Of a DNA stretch of 64,000 nt, positions 7,829 to 16,655 are shown in pieces. This DNA is from Mycolicibacter heraklionensis (GTDB lineage: Bacteria > Actinomycetota > Actinomycetes > Mycobacteriales > Mycobacteriaceae). Each line of letters starts with the position of its first letter. The first letter of the stretch is position 1. Position numbers and translations under genes: made by a program. Below the pieces are notes generated by a model, which was given only the letters and a program-made list of their open reading frames with translations, was not told the DNA's origin and did not search any database. The stretch lies in the NCBI RefSeq assembly GCF_001021505.1, contig NZ_LDPO01000020.1, positions 26,417 to 90,416 of the forward strand, given 5' to 3'.

Positions 7829-8992
7829 TTACTGGCCGGAGCGGACGCGGGCCGCCTCGGCCCGGCCGATCACCAACCGCATGATCTCGTTGGTGCCCTC
7901 CAGAATGCGGTGCACCCGAAGATCCCGGACGATTTTCTCCAGACCGTATTCGCGCAGATATCCGTACCCGCCGTGCAGCTGCAGCGCCTTGTCGGCGACA
8001 TCGAAGCACGCGTCGGTGACGTAGCGCTTGGCCATTGCGCACAGCTCCACCTTGTCGGGCGAGTTGTTGTCGAGCGCGGTCGCCGCACGCCACAGCAGTA
8101 GCCGCGAGGTCTCCAGCGCGGTGGCCATGTCGGCGAGGGTGAACCGGATGGTCGGTTCGTCCAGCAGCGCCTTGCCGAATGCCGTCCGGTCGGCCAGGTA
8201 GCTGCCGGTCTTGTCGAACGCTGCCTGGCCGCCGCCCATCGAGCAGGCGGCGATATTGATCCGGCCGCCGTTGAGGCCGTTCATCGCGATGTTGAACCCG
8301 TTGCCATCGCCTTCGGGACCGCCGAGCATCGCCTCGGCCGGAACTCGCACGCCGTCGAAGATCACCTGCGCGGTCGGCTGGGAGTTCCAGCCCATCTTCT
8401 GCTCGGCGGCACCGAAACTCAGCCCCGGCGTGTCCTTTTCGACGATGAACGTGGAGATGCCTCGCGGTCCGTCACTGCCCGTTCGGGCCATCACCACATA
8501 GACGTCGGAGACGCCGGCGCCGGAGATGAACTGCTTGACGCCGTCGAGCACGTAATCGCTACCTTGGCGCACCGCGCGGGTGCTCAACGCACTGGCGTCC
8601 GAGCCGGCGCCGGGCTCGGTGAGGCAGTAACTGGCCACCGCCTCCATCGACGCCAGTCGTGGCACCCAGCTCTTGCGCTGGTCTTCGGTGCCGTAGCTGT
8701 CGATCATCCAGGCGCACATGTTGTGGATCGACAGGTAGGCCGCGATCACCGGGTCGGCGATCGAGAGCTGCTCGAAGATCCGCACCCCGTCCAGCCGGCG
8801 CAGCCCGGAGCCGCCGACGTCGTCGCGACAGTAGATCGCCGCCATCCCCAGCTGGGCCGCCTCCCGCATCACATCGACCGGAAAGTGGTGGGTGGCATCC
8901 CATTCCAGTGCATACGGGGCCAGGCGCTTGTCGGCGAACGCCGCTGCGGTGTCGACGATCACCCGTTCTTCGTCATCCAAGATCGTGTTCAT
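7829..8992 (-). CDS. fadE9: Acyl-CoA dehydrogenase FadE9 (isobutyryl-CoA dehydrogenase-like)
   Basis: A full-length 387-residue acyl-CoA dehydrogenase. It contains the flavin/substrate motifs YCLTEPGAGSD and KQFISGAG, and the C-terminal HGGYGYLREYGLEKIVRD with catalytic glutamate in ILEGTNEIMR. It catalyses alpha,beta-desaturation, most likely of isobutyryl- or 2-methyl-branched acyl-CoA, given its place between mmsA and mmsB. The spacing (10 bases to mmsA, 21 to mmsB) indicates one transcript. Confidence 0.92.
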   Translation of the reverse strand: MNTILDDEERVIVDTAAAFADKRLAPYALEWDATHHFPVDVMREAAQLGMAAIYCRDDVGGSGLRRLDGVRIFEQLSIADPVIAAYLSIHNMCAWMIDSYGTEDQRKSWVPRLASMEAVASYCLTEPGAGSDASALSTRAVRQGSDYVLDGVKQFISGAGVSDVYVVMARTGSDGPRGISTFIVEKDTPGLSFGAAEQKMGWNSQPTAQVIFDGVRVPAEAMLGGPEGDGNGFNIAMNGLNGGRINIAACSMGGGQAAFDKTGSYLADRTAFGKALLDEPTIRFTLADMATALETSRLLLWRAATALDNNSPDKVELCAMAKRYVTDACFDVADKALQLHGGYGYLREYGLEKIVRDLRVHRILEGTNEIMRLVIGRAEAARVRSGQ

Positions 8993-9002
8993 CGGCGCGG
9001 GC

Positions 9003-10523
9003 CTATTCCATTGTGGGGATGTGGAATTCGGCGCCGTCCTTGATGCCCGACGGCCAGCGCTGAGTGACGGTCTTCACCTTGGTGTAGAAGGTGATGGACG
9101 CCGTCCCGTGCTGGTTGAGGTCGCCGAAGCCGGACCGCTTCCAGCCGCCGAAGGTGTGATAGGCCACCGGCACCGGAATCGGCACGTTCACCCCGACCAT
9201 GCCGACCTGCACCCGGGAGGTGAAGTCGCGGGCGGTGTCGCCGTCGCGGGTGAAGATCGCCACCCCATTGCCGTACTCGTGTTCAGACGGAAGCGCCAGG
9301 GCTTCTTCGTAGTCGTGGGCACGGACGATGCACAGCACCGGGCCGAAGATCTCGTCGGTGTAGATCGACATGTCGGTGGTGACGTGGTCGAAAAGCGTTG
9401 GCCCGGCGAAGAAGCCGCCGGTCAGGTCGGCGTCACCGAACTGGGTGTCGTCGCTGGCCCGTTCGCGGCCGTCGATCACCAGCTCGGCGCCGGCGGCCGC
9501 GCCCTGGGCGATGTAGTCGTTGACCCGCTCGAGGGCGGCCCGGGTGACCAGCGGCCCGTAGTCGGCCTTGGGGTCCAGGCTGTGGCCCACCCGCAGGTTG
9601 TTGATCCGCTCCACCAGCCGGGCCCGCAGCCGATCGGCGGTCTGCTCGCCGACCGGCACCGCCACCGAGATCGCCATGCAGCGCTCGCCGGCGCTGCCGT
9701 AGCCGGCGCCGATCAAAGCGTCGACGGCCTGGTCCAGGTCGGCGTCGGGCATCACGATCATGTGGTTCTTGGCGCCGCCGAAGCACTGCGCGCGCTTGCC
9801 GTTGGCCGTGGCGGTCGAGTAGATGTACTGCGCGATGTCGGAGCTGCCGACGAAGCCGATCGCAGCGACGCCCGGGTGGTGCAGCAGGGCGTCGACGGCC
9901 TCCTTGTCGCCGTGCACCACCTGCAGCACTCCCGGCGGCAGACCGGCCTCGACAAACAGCTCGGCAAGACGCACCGGCACCGACGGGTCGCGCTCGGACG
10001 GCTTGAGGATGAACGCGTTTCCACAGGCCAGGGCCGGTCCGGCCTGCCAGAGCGGGATCATCGCCGGGAAGTTGAACGGGGTGATCCCGGCGACCACACC
10101 CAGCGGCTGGCGCAGCGAGAACACGTCGATGCCCGGGCCGGCGCCTTCGGTGTGCTCACCCTTGAGCAGGTGCGGGATGCCGACGCAGAACTCGATCACC
10201 TCGATGCCGCGTTGGATGTCGCCGCGGGCGTCGTCGAGGGTTTTGCCGTGCTCGCGGGAGAGCAGCTCGGCCAGCTCATCGACATGGCTGTTGACCAGGT
10301 CGATGAAACGCATCATCACCCGGGCCCGGCGTTGCGGGTTGTAGGCGGCCCAATCGCGCTGGGCCACTGCCGCGGAGGTGACCGCGGCGTCGACGTCGGC
10401 TTGGTTGGCCAGCGGCAGGGTGGCCTGCACCTCGCCGGTGTTGGGGTCGAAGACGTCGGTGGTGCGCTGCGAGGTGCCGGCGTTTCGGTGGCCATCGATG
10501 AAGTGCGGAATCTGTGTGCTCAT
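9003..10523 (-). CDS. mmsA: Methylmalonate-semialdehyde dehydrogenase (CoA-acylating)
   Basis: A 506-residue aldehyde dehydrogenase with NAD-binding segment TPFNFPAMIPLWQAG, catalytic Cys in SAGERCMAIS and the MmsA-type C-terminus PVPVAYHTFGGWKRSGFGD. It converts methylmalonate semialdehyde to propionyl-CoA in valine, thymine and inositol breakdown. It is first gene of the operon. A perfect inverted repeat lies 61 bases upstream of its ATG and probably controls it. Confidence 0.95.
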   Translation of the reverse strand: MSTQIPHFIDGHRNAGTSQRTTDVFDPNTGEVQATLPLANQADVDAAVTSAAVAQRDWAAYNPQRRARVMMRFIDLVNSHVDELAELLSREHGKTLDDARGDIQRGIEVIEFCVGIPHLLKGEHTEGAGPGIDVFSLRQPLGVVAGITPFNFPAMIPLWQAGPALACGNAFILKPSERDPSVPVRLAELFVEAGLPPGVLQVVHGDKEAVDALLHHPGVAAIGFVGSSDIAQYIYSTATANGKRAQCFGGAKNHMIVMPDADLDQAVDALIGAGYGSAGERCMAISVAVPVGEQTADRLRARLVERINNLRVGHSLDPKADYGPLVTRAALERVNDYIAQGAAAGAELVIDGRERASDDTQFGDADLTGGFFAGPTLFDHVTTDMSIYTDEIFGPVLCIVRAHDYEEALALPSEHEYGNGVAIFTRDGDTARDFTSRVQVGMVGVNVPIPVPVAYHTFGGWKRSGFGDLNQHGTASITFYTKVKTVTQRWPSGIKDGAEFHIPTME

Positions 10524-10583
10524 GCGGACATCCCGGGAGTGTTCGAGTGGCGAGTGGGGACCGGATCGGCCCGGCCCCGAGAA

Positions 10584-10601
10584 TACTAGGATGTCCTAGT
10601 A
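10584..10601. promoter_or_regulatory. Perfect palindrome upstream of mmsA-fadE9-mmsB (putative operator)
   Basis: TACTAGGA at 10584-10591 and TCCTAGTA at 10594-10601 are exact inverted 8-mers separated by TG. The site is 61 bases before the mmsA ATG, in the untranslated leader/promoter region. No regulator gene adjoins the operon, so the binding protein must be encoded elsewhere. A TetR- or GntR-type regulator would suit this symmetry (inference). Confidence 0.6.
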
Positions 10602-10796
10602 ATTACCAGAGGGGGTCCCCGCGCCGCACTCCAGCGCGCCGCCGCTGTTCGCCCGCCGGATCCGCCGAGTTTTCGACGACGGCTGCGATGGGATTATCGG
10701 TACAGTCGTAAAAGTCATTTCCCGCTGTTCTGATGCCGGAATTTCATCCGTCGACTATTCTTGGATTTTAAATCTGACGCTGGCGGAGGAAATAGC

Positions 10797-11522
10797 ATGG
10801 GGCGACGGAGAATTATCTGCACGCTGATGCTGGTGGCCGCCTGGGCCATCGCCGTACCGGTCCGAGTGCCTCCGGTGTCGGCCGAGCCCGGCGCCGCCGG
10901 CGGCTACGCCGCGATCCCCGACGTGATCGCCGGAACAAGCCCGGATCATTTGGGCACCTGGGAAGTTCGATATCAGCGTGTCGCCGGGGGTGATGAGAAC
11001 GTTGCGGCCGCGATCAACGACGTGATCGATGCCGAGGCCCGCGGCCAAGTCGCGACGTACGAGCCCAGTGCAAGCAAGACCGTTCCCTGGACGTTCAATT
11101 CCACCGGCACCTTGTCATTCCGTCCGATCACTGTCTCAGAGCTTTTCGTCGGCGAATACAACACCGATATGCCGAATATGCCTTTTCATGCGGTGGCCAC
11201 CCGGGTATTCGACAAACGCAGCGGCATCCTGATCACTTGGGAAAATTTATTCGTCGACAAACCGGCCGGCCTGGCCCGGCTGGCCGAGCAGACCAAGCTG
11301 ATCCTGCCGACCGAGTACGCGCCGCCCAGGCAGGGCACCTGGCAGTTCGGCAACGAGGTGGCGCCGCTCGACATCAACTTCAAGTACTGGATCCCCACCG
11401 CCGACGGCATCGAGCTGCACTTCGGCGACTATCAGTTCGGCCGTGGTCTCGCGGTGATCACCGTGCCGTGGGCGCGGGTGGCCGACCTGATCGCCCCGGA
11501 GTTCGCGGCGATCACCCAGTAG
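10797..11522 (+). CDS. Exported DUF3298/RsiV-like protein
   Basis: A 241-residue secreted protein. It starts at an ATG with SD GGAGGA (10785-10790), has a signal peptide (RRRIICTLMLVAAWAIAVPV, cleavage near VSA-EP) and then a DUF3298-type domain. Typical segments are FRPITVSELFVGEYNTD, GILITWENLFVD and the C-terminal VPWARVADLIAPEF. Related mycobacterial proteins are found in the cell envelope, with no established activity. It converges on the carotenoid oxygenase gene and overlaps its 3' end by 11 bases. The upstream 100 bases are unusually AT-rich for this genome. Confidence 0.75.
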   Translation: MGRRRIICTLMLVAAWAIAVPVRVPPVSAEPGAAGGYAAIPDVIAGTSPDHLGTWEVRYQRVAGGDENVAAAINDVIDAEARGQVATYEPSASKTVPWTFNSTGTLSFRPITVSELFVGEYNTDMPNMPFHAVATRVFDKRSGILITWENLFVDKPAGLARLAEQTKLILPTEYAPPRQGTWQFGNEVAPLDINFKYWIPTADGIELHFGDYQFGRGLAVITVPWARVADLIAPEFAAITQ

Positions 11523-12957
11523 GCTGCGCCACCCGCGGAGTGAAACTGCCGTGGAAGGTGAGCGGCAGGTGATGCCGCAGCCGGCCGGTGTAGACCGGCC
11601 CGGCGTCGACGTGCTTGGCGTCCAATACGGCCAGGGCGGCACGGTTGTTCACCCCGTCCTGGGTGGCCACCAGCAACCAGCCGTCGTCCTCGTCGGTGCC
11701 GCCGGGACGGGCGGCGAAAACGGCCTCGTGCGGTTGGTGGCCGTACGGGAACTGGTGGGTGACCACCGCGCCGGTGGTGTTGTCGACCTTGGCCACCGCA
11801 TTCGGGTAATTGCTGCCGTCGGCGTCCGCGGACAGATAGGTGTAGCGGTTCGGCCGGCTGGTCCGGAAGATATTGAACGACGGGAACTCGCCGCGAAGCT
11901 CCGACAGCGGCTCGTGAATAACCTTGTCGGATTTGGTGATCCGAAGTCGCAGCAACGTCCCCCCGTAAGACCCGACCTCACTGGCCCGGTCCGTGCTCAA
12001 ACTCGAGAGCTGACCGTTGAGTTCTTCCCAGGTCGAGTCGTAGTGCACCAGTTCCACGATCGTGTCGGTGCCGTCCTCGTAGGTGTTGGCCAAGTGCAGG
12101 TGCAGCAGCGGATCGGTGTACAGCACCCGCGGTTTGCCTCCGTCGCGGGGCACCAGGCCGATCATGGTGCCGCGGGAGGCGTCGTATTCGATGGCGTCGA
12201 TGAAGTTGCGCAGCCCGAATCCGGCGCCCATCAGCTTGGAGGTCGGGAAGATCAGCGGCGGAATCGCGAACACCATGTGCTTACTGGTCAGGCCCATGTC
12301 GTGGTTGAACATGGCGAACGGCAGCTTCAGCTGGCCCAGCCGGTGCAACGCGCCTGTGCGGTCGACGCGATAGCAGATCAGTTTCGGGAACGGCACCATC
12401 GCCAGCCCGAAGTTGAACATCTCCTTGGTGTCCGGGTCCCACTTGGGGTGCGCGGAGAACGCGCCCAGCCATTTCAGCTCGCCGTCGAAGTTGTGGATAC
12501 CGATGGTGTCGAGCGTGTCGGGATTGAGCTCGGTGGGCGGGCCGCCCTCCCACAGCGCCAGTAGCTTTCCGGCGTGCATCACCACGCTGGTGTTGGCCAC
12601 GTTGGCCGGGAACCGCAGTGCGTTGGTCAGTATTCCGCCCGGGCGCATGGTTCCCAGTGCACGGTAGGGCGCACCGTGGGAGGTCAGCGATTTGCGGTAA
12701 TGCTTGGTCCGCACATACCTGTTGCGGTAGTGCACCGATCCGCCCGCGATGGAGAACAGCGACAGCATCCCGTCGCCGTCGAACAGGTGACCCAGCGCCT
12801 GCCCGCCGGCATCGAGCTTGCCGGCGCCGTTGCGGTACAGGGTGCCCTGCAGCTCCTCGGGCAGTTCACCGTCGTAGTCGTCGATGGTGTAGTCGTATTC
12901 CTCGTAAAGCGGCGTGTACGCGGCGAAGTCGGCGCCGGCAGTGTTCGAGTTGGTCAC
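11512..12957 (-). CDS. Carotenoid oxygenase (RPE65/CCO) family protein, last gene of the mce operon
   Basis: A 481-residue non-haem Fe(II) dioxygenase with all four iron-binding histidines: His170 in SAHPKWD, His219 in FNHD, His288 in HLANTYEDG and His469 in TFHGSF. Family members cleave a C=C bond of carotenoids, apocarotenoids or lignostilbenes to two aldehydes/ketones. The chosen GTG (12957) lies 8 bases after the preceding gene; longer in-frame sequence upstream overlaps that gene. Its position at the end of an mce operon links it to an imported substrate. Substrate unknown; possibly related to Rv0913c. Confidence 0.88.
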   Translation of the reverse strand: MTNSNTAGADFAAYTPLYEEYDYTIDDYDGELPEELQGTLYRNGAGKLDAGGQALGHLFDGDGMLSLFSIAGGSVHYRNRYVRTKHYRKSLTSHGAPYRALGTMRPGGILTNALRFPANVANTSVVMHAGKLLALWEGGPPTELNPDTLDTIGIHNFDGELKWLGAFSAHPKWDPDTKEMFNFGLAMVPFPKLICYRVDRTGALHRLGQLKLPFAMFNHDMGLTSKHMVFAIPPLIFPTSKLMGAGFGLRNFIDAIEYDASRGTMIGLVPRDGGKPRVLYTDPLLHLHLANTYEDGTDTIVELVHYDSTWEELNGQLSSLSTDRASEVGSYGGTLLRLRITKSDKVIHEPLSELRGEFPSFNIFRTSRPNRYTYLSADADGSNYPNAVAKVDNTTGAVVTHQFPYGHQPHEAVFAARPGGTDEDDGWLLVATQDGVNNRAALAVLDAKHVDAGPVYTGRLRHHLPLTFHGSFTPRVAQPTG

Positions 12958-12965
12958 AATCGGTC

Positions 12966-13640
12966 CTATCTGTTGGGGTGACTCGCGGCGGGGTGAACCC
13001 GCAGCGTGCAGGACAGTCCGGGCAGATGGGGGTCGAACTCCAAGGGCATGGCTGAATCTTTGTCGAACACTTTCTCGCAGGCGGCCTTGCAGGCCATCAG
13101 GCACGAATGCTCCTGCGCCACACCTGCCTCCGTGGCAGTGTGCATGGCGCACTCGGGTATCTCATATACCAGAGTGCCGTCGGGTTCGACGCCGGACCGC
13201 TGGATCGGGCCGACCAAGAAAGTCGCGACGGAGACCCCGGCGTCCATGACACTCGGGTACAGCCCGCGCGGGACCAGGGTGACCGTGTTGAAGGCCGGCA
13301 GCAGGATCCGCAGCCACCGACGCAAGCGGCTCGCGACGGCGTCGGAGACCAGGTGTTCAACATCGTCTCGTGGCAGTACCTCCACCAACCCGGTGATGGC
13401 CCACTCCAATTCTCGGACGAACTGCCCGTAGCGCCGCCGCCACGACTCGCGGGGGGCCAGCCGTGCCCGGGGGCGGATGCGTGTGGCGATCAACGCTTCC
13501 CACCCGGCGTCCACTGCCTCGCTGTTGTCGGCGAGTTGGCGCAGCATGGGCAGCAGCACCGACTCCGGGATGTCACCCACCCGGGACAGCATGGAGCGCA
13601 TGATCCAATCGTCGCGCAGGGCAGTGATCTTGCTACTCAT
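12966..13640 (-). CDS. Uncharacterised Cys-rich protein encoded within the mce operon
   Basis: A 224-residue soluble-looking protein I do not recognise. The N-terminal half is helical and charged. The C-terminal part has clustered Cys/His residues (IPECAMHTATEAG, then HSCLMACKAACEKV and a later LSC) that could bind a metal, haem or Fe-S cluster. The segment RLRRWLRILLPAFNTVTLVPRG may be amphipathic or membrane-associated. Its ATG overlaps the TGA of the Mce-associated gene (ATGA) and the carotenoid oxygenase follows after 8 bases, so it is translationally embedded in the operon. Confidence 0.75.
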   Translation of the reverse strand: MSSKITALRDDWIMRSMLSRVGDIPESVLLPMLRQLADNSEAVDAGWEALIATRIRPRARLAPRESWRRRYGQFVRELEWAITGLVEVLPRDDVEHLVSDAVASRLRRWLRILLPAFNTVTLVPRGLYPSVMDAGVSVATFLVGPIQRSGVEPDGTLVYEIPECAMHTATEAGVAQEHSCLMACKAACEKVFDKDSAMPLEFDPHLPGLSCTLRVHPAASHPNR

Positions 13641-14239
13641 GGCAACTCTACTTTCGCGGCTTTCCATTGACCGCCGATCTGCTGCATTGTCATCACGATG
13701 CGGCTGCGGTCTATGCGCGGGTCCGGCACGTCGGTGTTGGTCACGGTCTGATCGACGAACAACAGCACCACGACTTGGTCCTTGGTCGCCGACTTGATCG
13801 CGGAGTCGATGACGACGCCGTGCCCGGTCGCCTTTCGCGCGAGCAGCATCTGCCGCAACTGGGCGCTGGACTGACGGTACATGTCGTGGAACTCGCCGGT
13901 GGAGCCGTCCAGCACGGCGGCGAAGTTCGCGTCCAGGTTGTTGCTGTCCACCGACGTCAAGGTGGCGGCATAGTCCTGCGCAACGCGTTGGGCCGCCGCG
14001 CCGGCAGCCTCGATGTCGCGATGACTCTTGTTCTGCCAACCCAGGTATCCGCAGCACGCGGCGAGCGTGACGACCAGTAGTGTCAATGCGCCGATCACCA
14101 GTTGCGGCAGCAGCTTTCGCGACACCGTCGCTGTCCCGTCATGCGGGTGGGCGCCTCCGTCGGCAGGAGTGCTGTCGGCTGCGCCGTCGGGGAGCTCGGC
14201 AAGCTCCTTGGCTTCGGTCGGCAACTGCGTGTCGAGCAT
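13637..14239 (-). CDS. Mce-associated membrane protein (Mam family)
   Basis: A 200-residue protein with an acidic cytosolic N-terminus, one membrane helix (LVIGALTLLVVTLAACCGYL, about residues 48-67) and a periplasmic domain with an NTF2/VirB8-like pattern ending in GGQWKAAKVEL. Such proteins follow mceF in most mce operons and stabilise or assist the transporter. There are 14 bases between the mceF stop and its ATG, and it overlaps the next gene by 4 bases. Confidence 0.88.
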   Translation of the reverse strand: MLDTQLPTEAKELAELPDGAADSTPADGGAHPHDGTATVSRKLLPQLVIGALTLLVVTLAACCGYLGWQNKSHRDIEAAGAAAQRVAQDYAATLTSVDSNNLDANFAAVLDGSTGEFHDMYRQSSAQLRQMLLARKATGHGVVIDSAIKSATKDQVVVLLFVDQTVTNTDVPDPRIDRSRIVMTMQQIGGQWKAAKVELP

Positions 14240-14253
14240 GCGTTATCTCCTTG

Positions 14254-15537
14254 TCAGTTCCACGGGATGCCCTGTCGGTGCGGCTCGGATTCCGGCGGCA
14301 TGGCCGGGCCGCCGTAGGGCAGTGGGATCGTGTGCGGGCCGACCGGAGTGGGATCGGTGCGCCGCAGCGGATCCCAACCGGGGGGAGGATTGGCGGTGTC
14401 GTCGCCGGGCGGGCGGGGAGCGTTGCGGGCGCCGCGGATCAGTAACCCGGGGTCGTCGTTGAGGCAGTACGTGTTCAGGTAGGGCTCCGGGTAGTTCGGG
14501 ATGAACGGAACATCGCGGGGGTGCGAGTAGTCGCACATATACCGCGGGTAGATGTCGGCGATCGCCCATATGCCACCGCCGTGCATCAGGCTGGCGACCC
14601 CGTCGAGCAGCGGCGGCCGGTCGTCGCGGAACAACTGCTGCAGCGCCGGTACTCGTACGTAGGACAGTTGCGCGACGGTGGTCAGGTTCCCCAACAGCTG
14701 CACCGCGGTCTCGGAATTGTCGGCGATCACCTGATCGACCGTGGCGAGCACTTTCGGCGTCTCGTCCAGCATGCGGCGCATTCCGGCGTCCTTGTCACTG
14801 ACACCGGCCAGGGTGGCTCCCAAATTGCTTGCAATAGAACGCATTCCATTCGATGAATCGTCGAAGATCTTGAACAGCGGGCGGCTGCTGCGCAGCAGCG
14901 TCATGGTTTGCGGCAGCACACCGTCCAACGTGGAGATGAGCAGCTGGCTACCGGTGAGCAGCTGCCGCAACTTCTCGGGCCCCTGCTCGCTGACCGCGAG
15001 TTCATCGAGGACAGCCTTGAGCTGAACCGGATCGGTCTGCGCCAGCAGGCCGTCGACATTGCCGAGCAACCGCCAGATCGGGATCGGAGCCGCGGTGTTG
15101 GCGCGGTCGATCACCGCTCCGTCGGTGAGTGGCGGGCCGGTGGTATCGGTGGGCTCGAAGTTGAGGTACTGCTCGCCGGCCGGCGACAGGCCTGACACCC
15201 GGGCAATCGTGCCGTCGCGCGGGATCTTGGCGCGGGCGTCGATGCGGGCGATCGCCCGCACCCCGTCGCCGGTGAAGTCGACCGAGGCCACCCGGCCGAT
15301 CGGCACTCCTCGCAGGGTGACGTCCTGGTTGGCCAGCAGCCCGCCGGACTCATCCAAGTGCACCGCCACCGTGATCTGATCGGCGAACGGGTTGTCGCGC
15401 AACGCGCCGAAAAGCAGATACGTCACCCCGACGACGACCAACGCGATCTGCGCCAGACCGGAGATCAGCAGCCGGTGCGCCACCCCACTACGGACCGTCC
15501 GCAGGATCAGCGCGGCGATCGGTTCGACGACGTTCAT
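14254..15537 (-). CDS. mceF: MCE-family protein MceF
   Basis: A 427-residue Mce protein: an N-terminal membrane helix (LISGLAQIALVVVGVTYLLF), an MCE/MlaD beta-barrel domain (GLLANQDVTLRGVPIGRVAS, about 65-150), a long helical middle that forms the lipid tunnel, and a Pro-rich C-terminus. MceF is the last of the six subunits of the envelope-spanning lipid importer. It starts at ATG 15537, overlapping the mceE stop by 4 bases. A longer open frame upstream is only a shadow of mceE. Confidence 0.93.
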   Translation of the reverse strand: MNVVEPIAALILRTVRSGVAHRLLISGLAQIALVVVGVTYLLFGALRDNPFADQITVAVHLDESGGLLANQDVTLRGVPIGRVASVDFTGDGVRAIARIDARAKIPRDGTIARVSGLSPAGEQYLNFEPTDTTGPPLTDGAVIDRANTAAPIPIWRLLGNVDGLLAQTDPVQLKAVLDELAVSEQGPEKLRQLLTGSQLLISTLDGVLPQTMTLLRSSRPLFKIFDDSSNGMRSIASNLGATLAGVSDKDAGMRRMLDETPKVLATVDQVIADNSETAVQLLGNLTTVAQLSYVRVPALQQLFRDDRPPLLDGVASLMHGGGIWAIADIYPRYMCDYSHPRDVPFIPNYPEPYLNTYCLNDDPGLLIRGARNAPRPPGDDTANPPPGWDPLRRTDPTPVGPHTIPLPYGGPAMPPESEPHRQGIPWN

Positions 15538-16655
15538 TGGTGTGGCCCCCAGATTCGGCCGCGGTCGGTACCCCAGACCCGATCGCCCAGCTGGGTGATC
15601 ACGTACCGTAACGACCCGACCAGGTTGTCCCAGTCGGCCCACTTGGGGCCGTGGAACTCGGGATCCCCCAGGTGGTTCTTGTCGGGGATGTGGCCGAGCG
15701 CCAACTGCTGTAGGTCGACATCGGAATGGGCTGCGTTGGCGCTGAACAGTTTCAGCACCGGCGGCAGAATTCGCACGAAGTTGTCCATGGTGACTTGCGG
15801 ATCCACCGCGGTGTCGTTGAAGGCGCGGGACAGTTCGTTGAGGTCGTGGATCAGGCTGCGGGTGTCGACGCCGGCGATCGACGGGAACCGCTGCAGTTGG
15901 CTGGTTACTGCACCCATCTGGTTCAGCAACGCGACGATGGTGGCGGTGTGGTCGGCGATGACGCTCAGTGCCGGCGCCGACGACGCCAGCACATCGTTGA
16001 TCGAGTCCCGCTGGCTGTTCAGCGTGTCGGCCAGCGCGGCGGTCTGCTGCATCACCGCGCGGATGTCGTCGGTGCGGGACGACATCGTGGTCACCAAGGC
16101 GCGCGATTCCCGGATCATCGCGGCCAGCCCTTCGCCGTCGTGCCCCACGGCGGAGCCCACCCCGTTGAGAACTCGGGTCAGGTTGCCGATCACCCCGCCG
16201 TTGACAAGCATCGACGTGGAGGCCAGCACCTCCTCCACGGTCGCGGCGGCCAGGGTCGAGGTGATCGGGATGCGATCGCCGTCGTGGAGAACCGCCGCAC
16301 CGTCGGCCGGTGCGGGTTGTCGCAACGCGACGAAGATGTCGCCGAGCGGAGTGGCCGACCGCAGCTCGGCGGTGGTTCCGGTGGGCAGCCGGACATCGGC
16401 GAGGATCCGCATATCGACCACGGCGGTGTAGTCCTTGGCCGTCATCGACACCACTTCGCCGACATCGGCACCGCCGAGGCGAACCTTGGCTCGGTCCGGC
16501 AGGTTGAGGGCGTTGGAGAACACCGCGCTCAGGTGGTAGCTGTCGCCGCCGATTCCGGGCGCGGGCAACGGCAGTTGCTCCACTCCGACCGAACATCCGG
16601 CGAGCAGCATTGCCGCCGCCGCAACCGGCAACCCGACGAGCCGACGCCCGGTCAC
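15534..16655 (-). CDS. mceE: MCE-family lipoprotein MceE (LprK type)
   Basis: A 373-residue lipoprotein. The N-terminus VGLPVAAAAMLLAGCSVG contains a lipobox (LLAG-C), the hallmark of the fifth Mce subunit. It is followed by an MCE domain (ALNLPDRAKVRLGGADVGEV) and a long helical region. It is anchored in the membrane and contributes one chain to the Mce hexamer tunnel. The GTG at 16655 was chosen because it overlaps the mceD stop (GTGA) and gives a proper lipoprotein signal. Confidence 0.93.
   Translation of the reverse strand: MTGRRLVGLPVAAAAMLLAGCSVGVEQLPLPAPGIGGDSYHLSAVFSNALNLPDRAKVRLGGADVGEVVSMTAKDYTAVVDMRILADVRLPTGTTAELRSATPLGDIFVALRQPAPADGAAVLHDGDRIPITSTLAAATVEEVLASTSMLVNGGVIGNLTRVLNGVGSAVGHDGEGLAAMIRESRALVTTMSSRTDDIRAVMQQTAALADTLNSQRDSINDVLASSAPALSVIADHTATIVALLNQMGAVTSQLQRFPSIAGVDTRSLIHDLNELSRAFNDTAVDPQVTMDNFVRILPPVLKLFSANAAHSDVDLQQLALGHIPDKNHLGDPEFHGPKWADWDNLVGSLRYVITQLGDRVWGTDRGRIWGPHQ

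Noticed and set aside
8892..10589. Long forward open frame (565 codons) opposite mmsA
   Set aside because: Antisense to a clear aldehyde dehydrogenase; no recognisable domain and no RBS.
15538..16596. Upstream extension of the mceF frame, continuous for about 350 codons
   Set aside because: It overlaps mceE in another frame and reads as Arg/His/Pro-rich sequence; mceF starts at the ATG coupled to the mceE stop.
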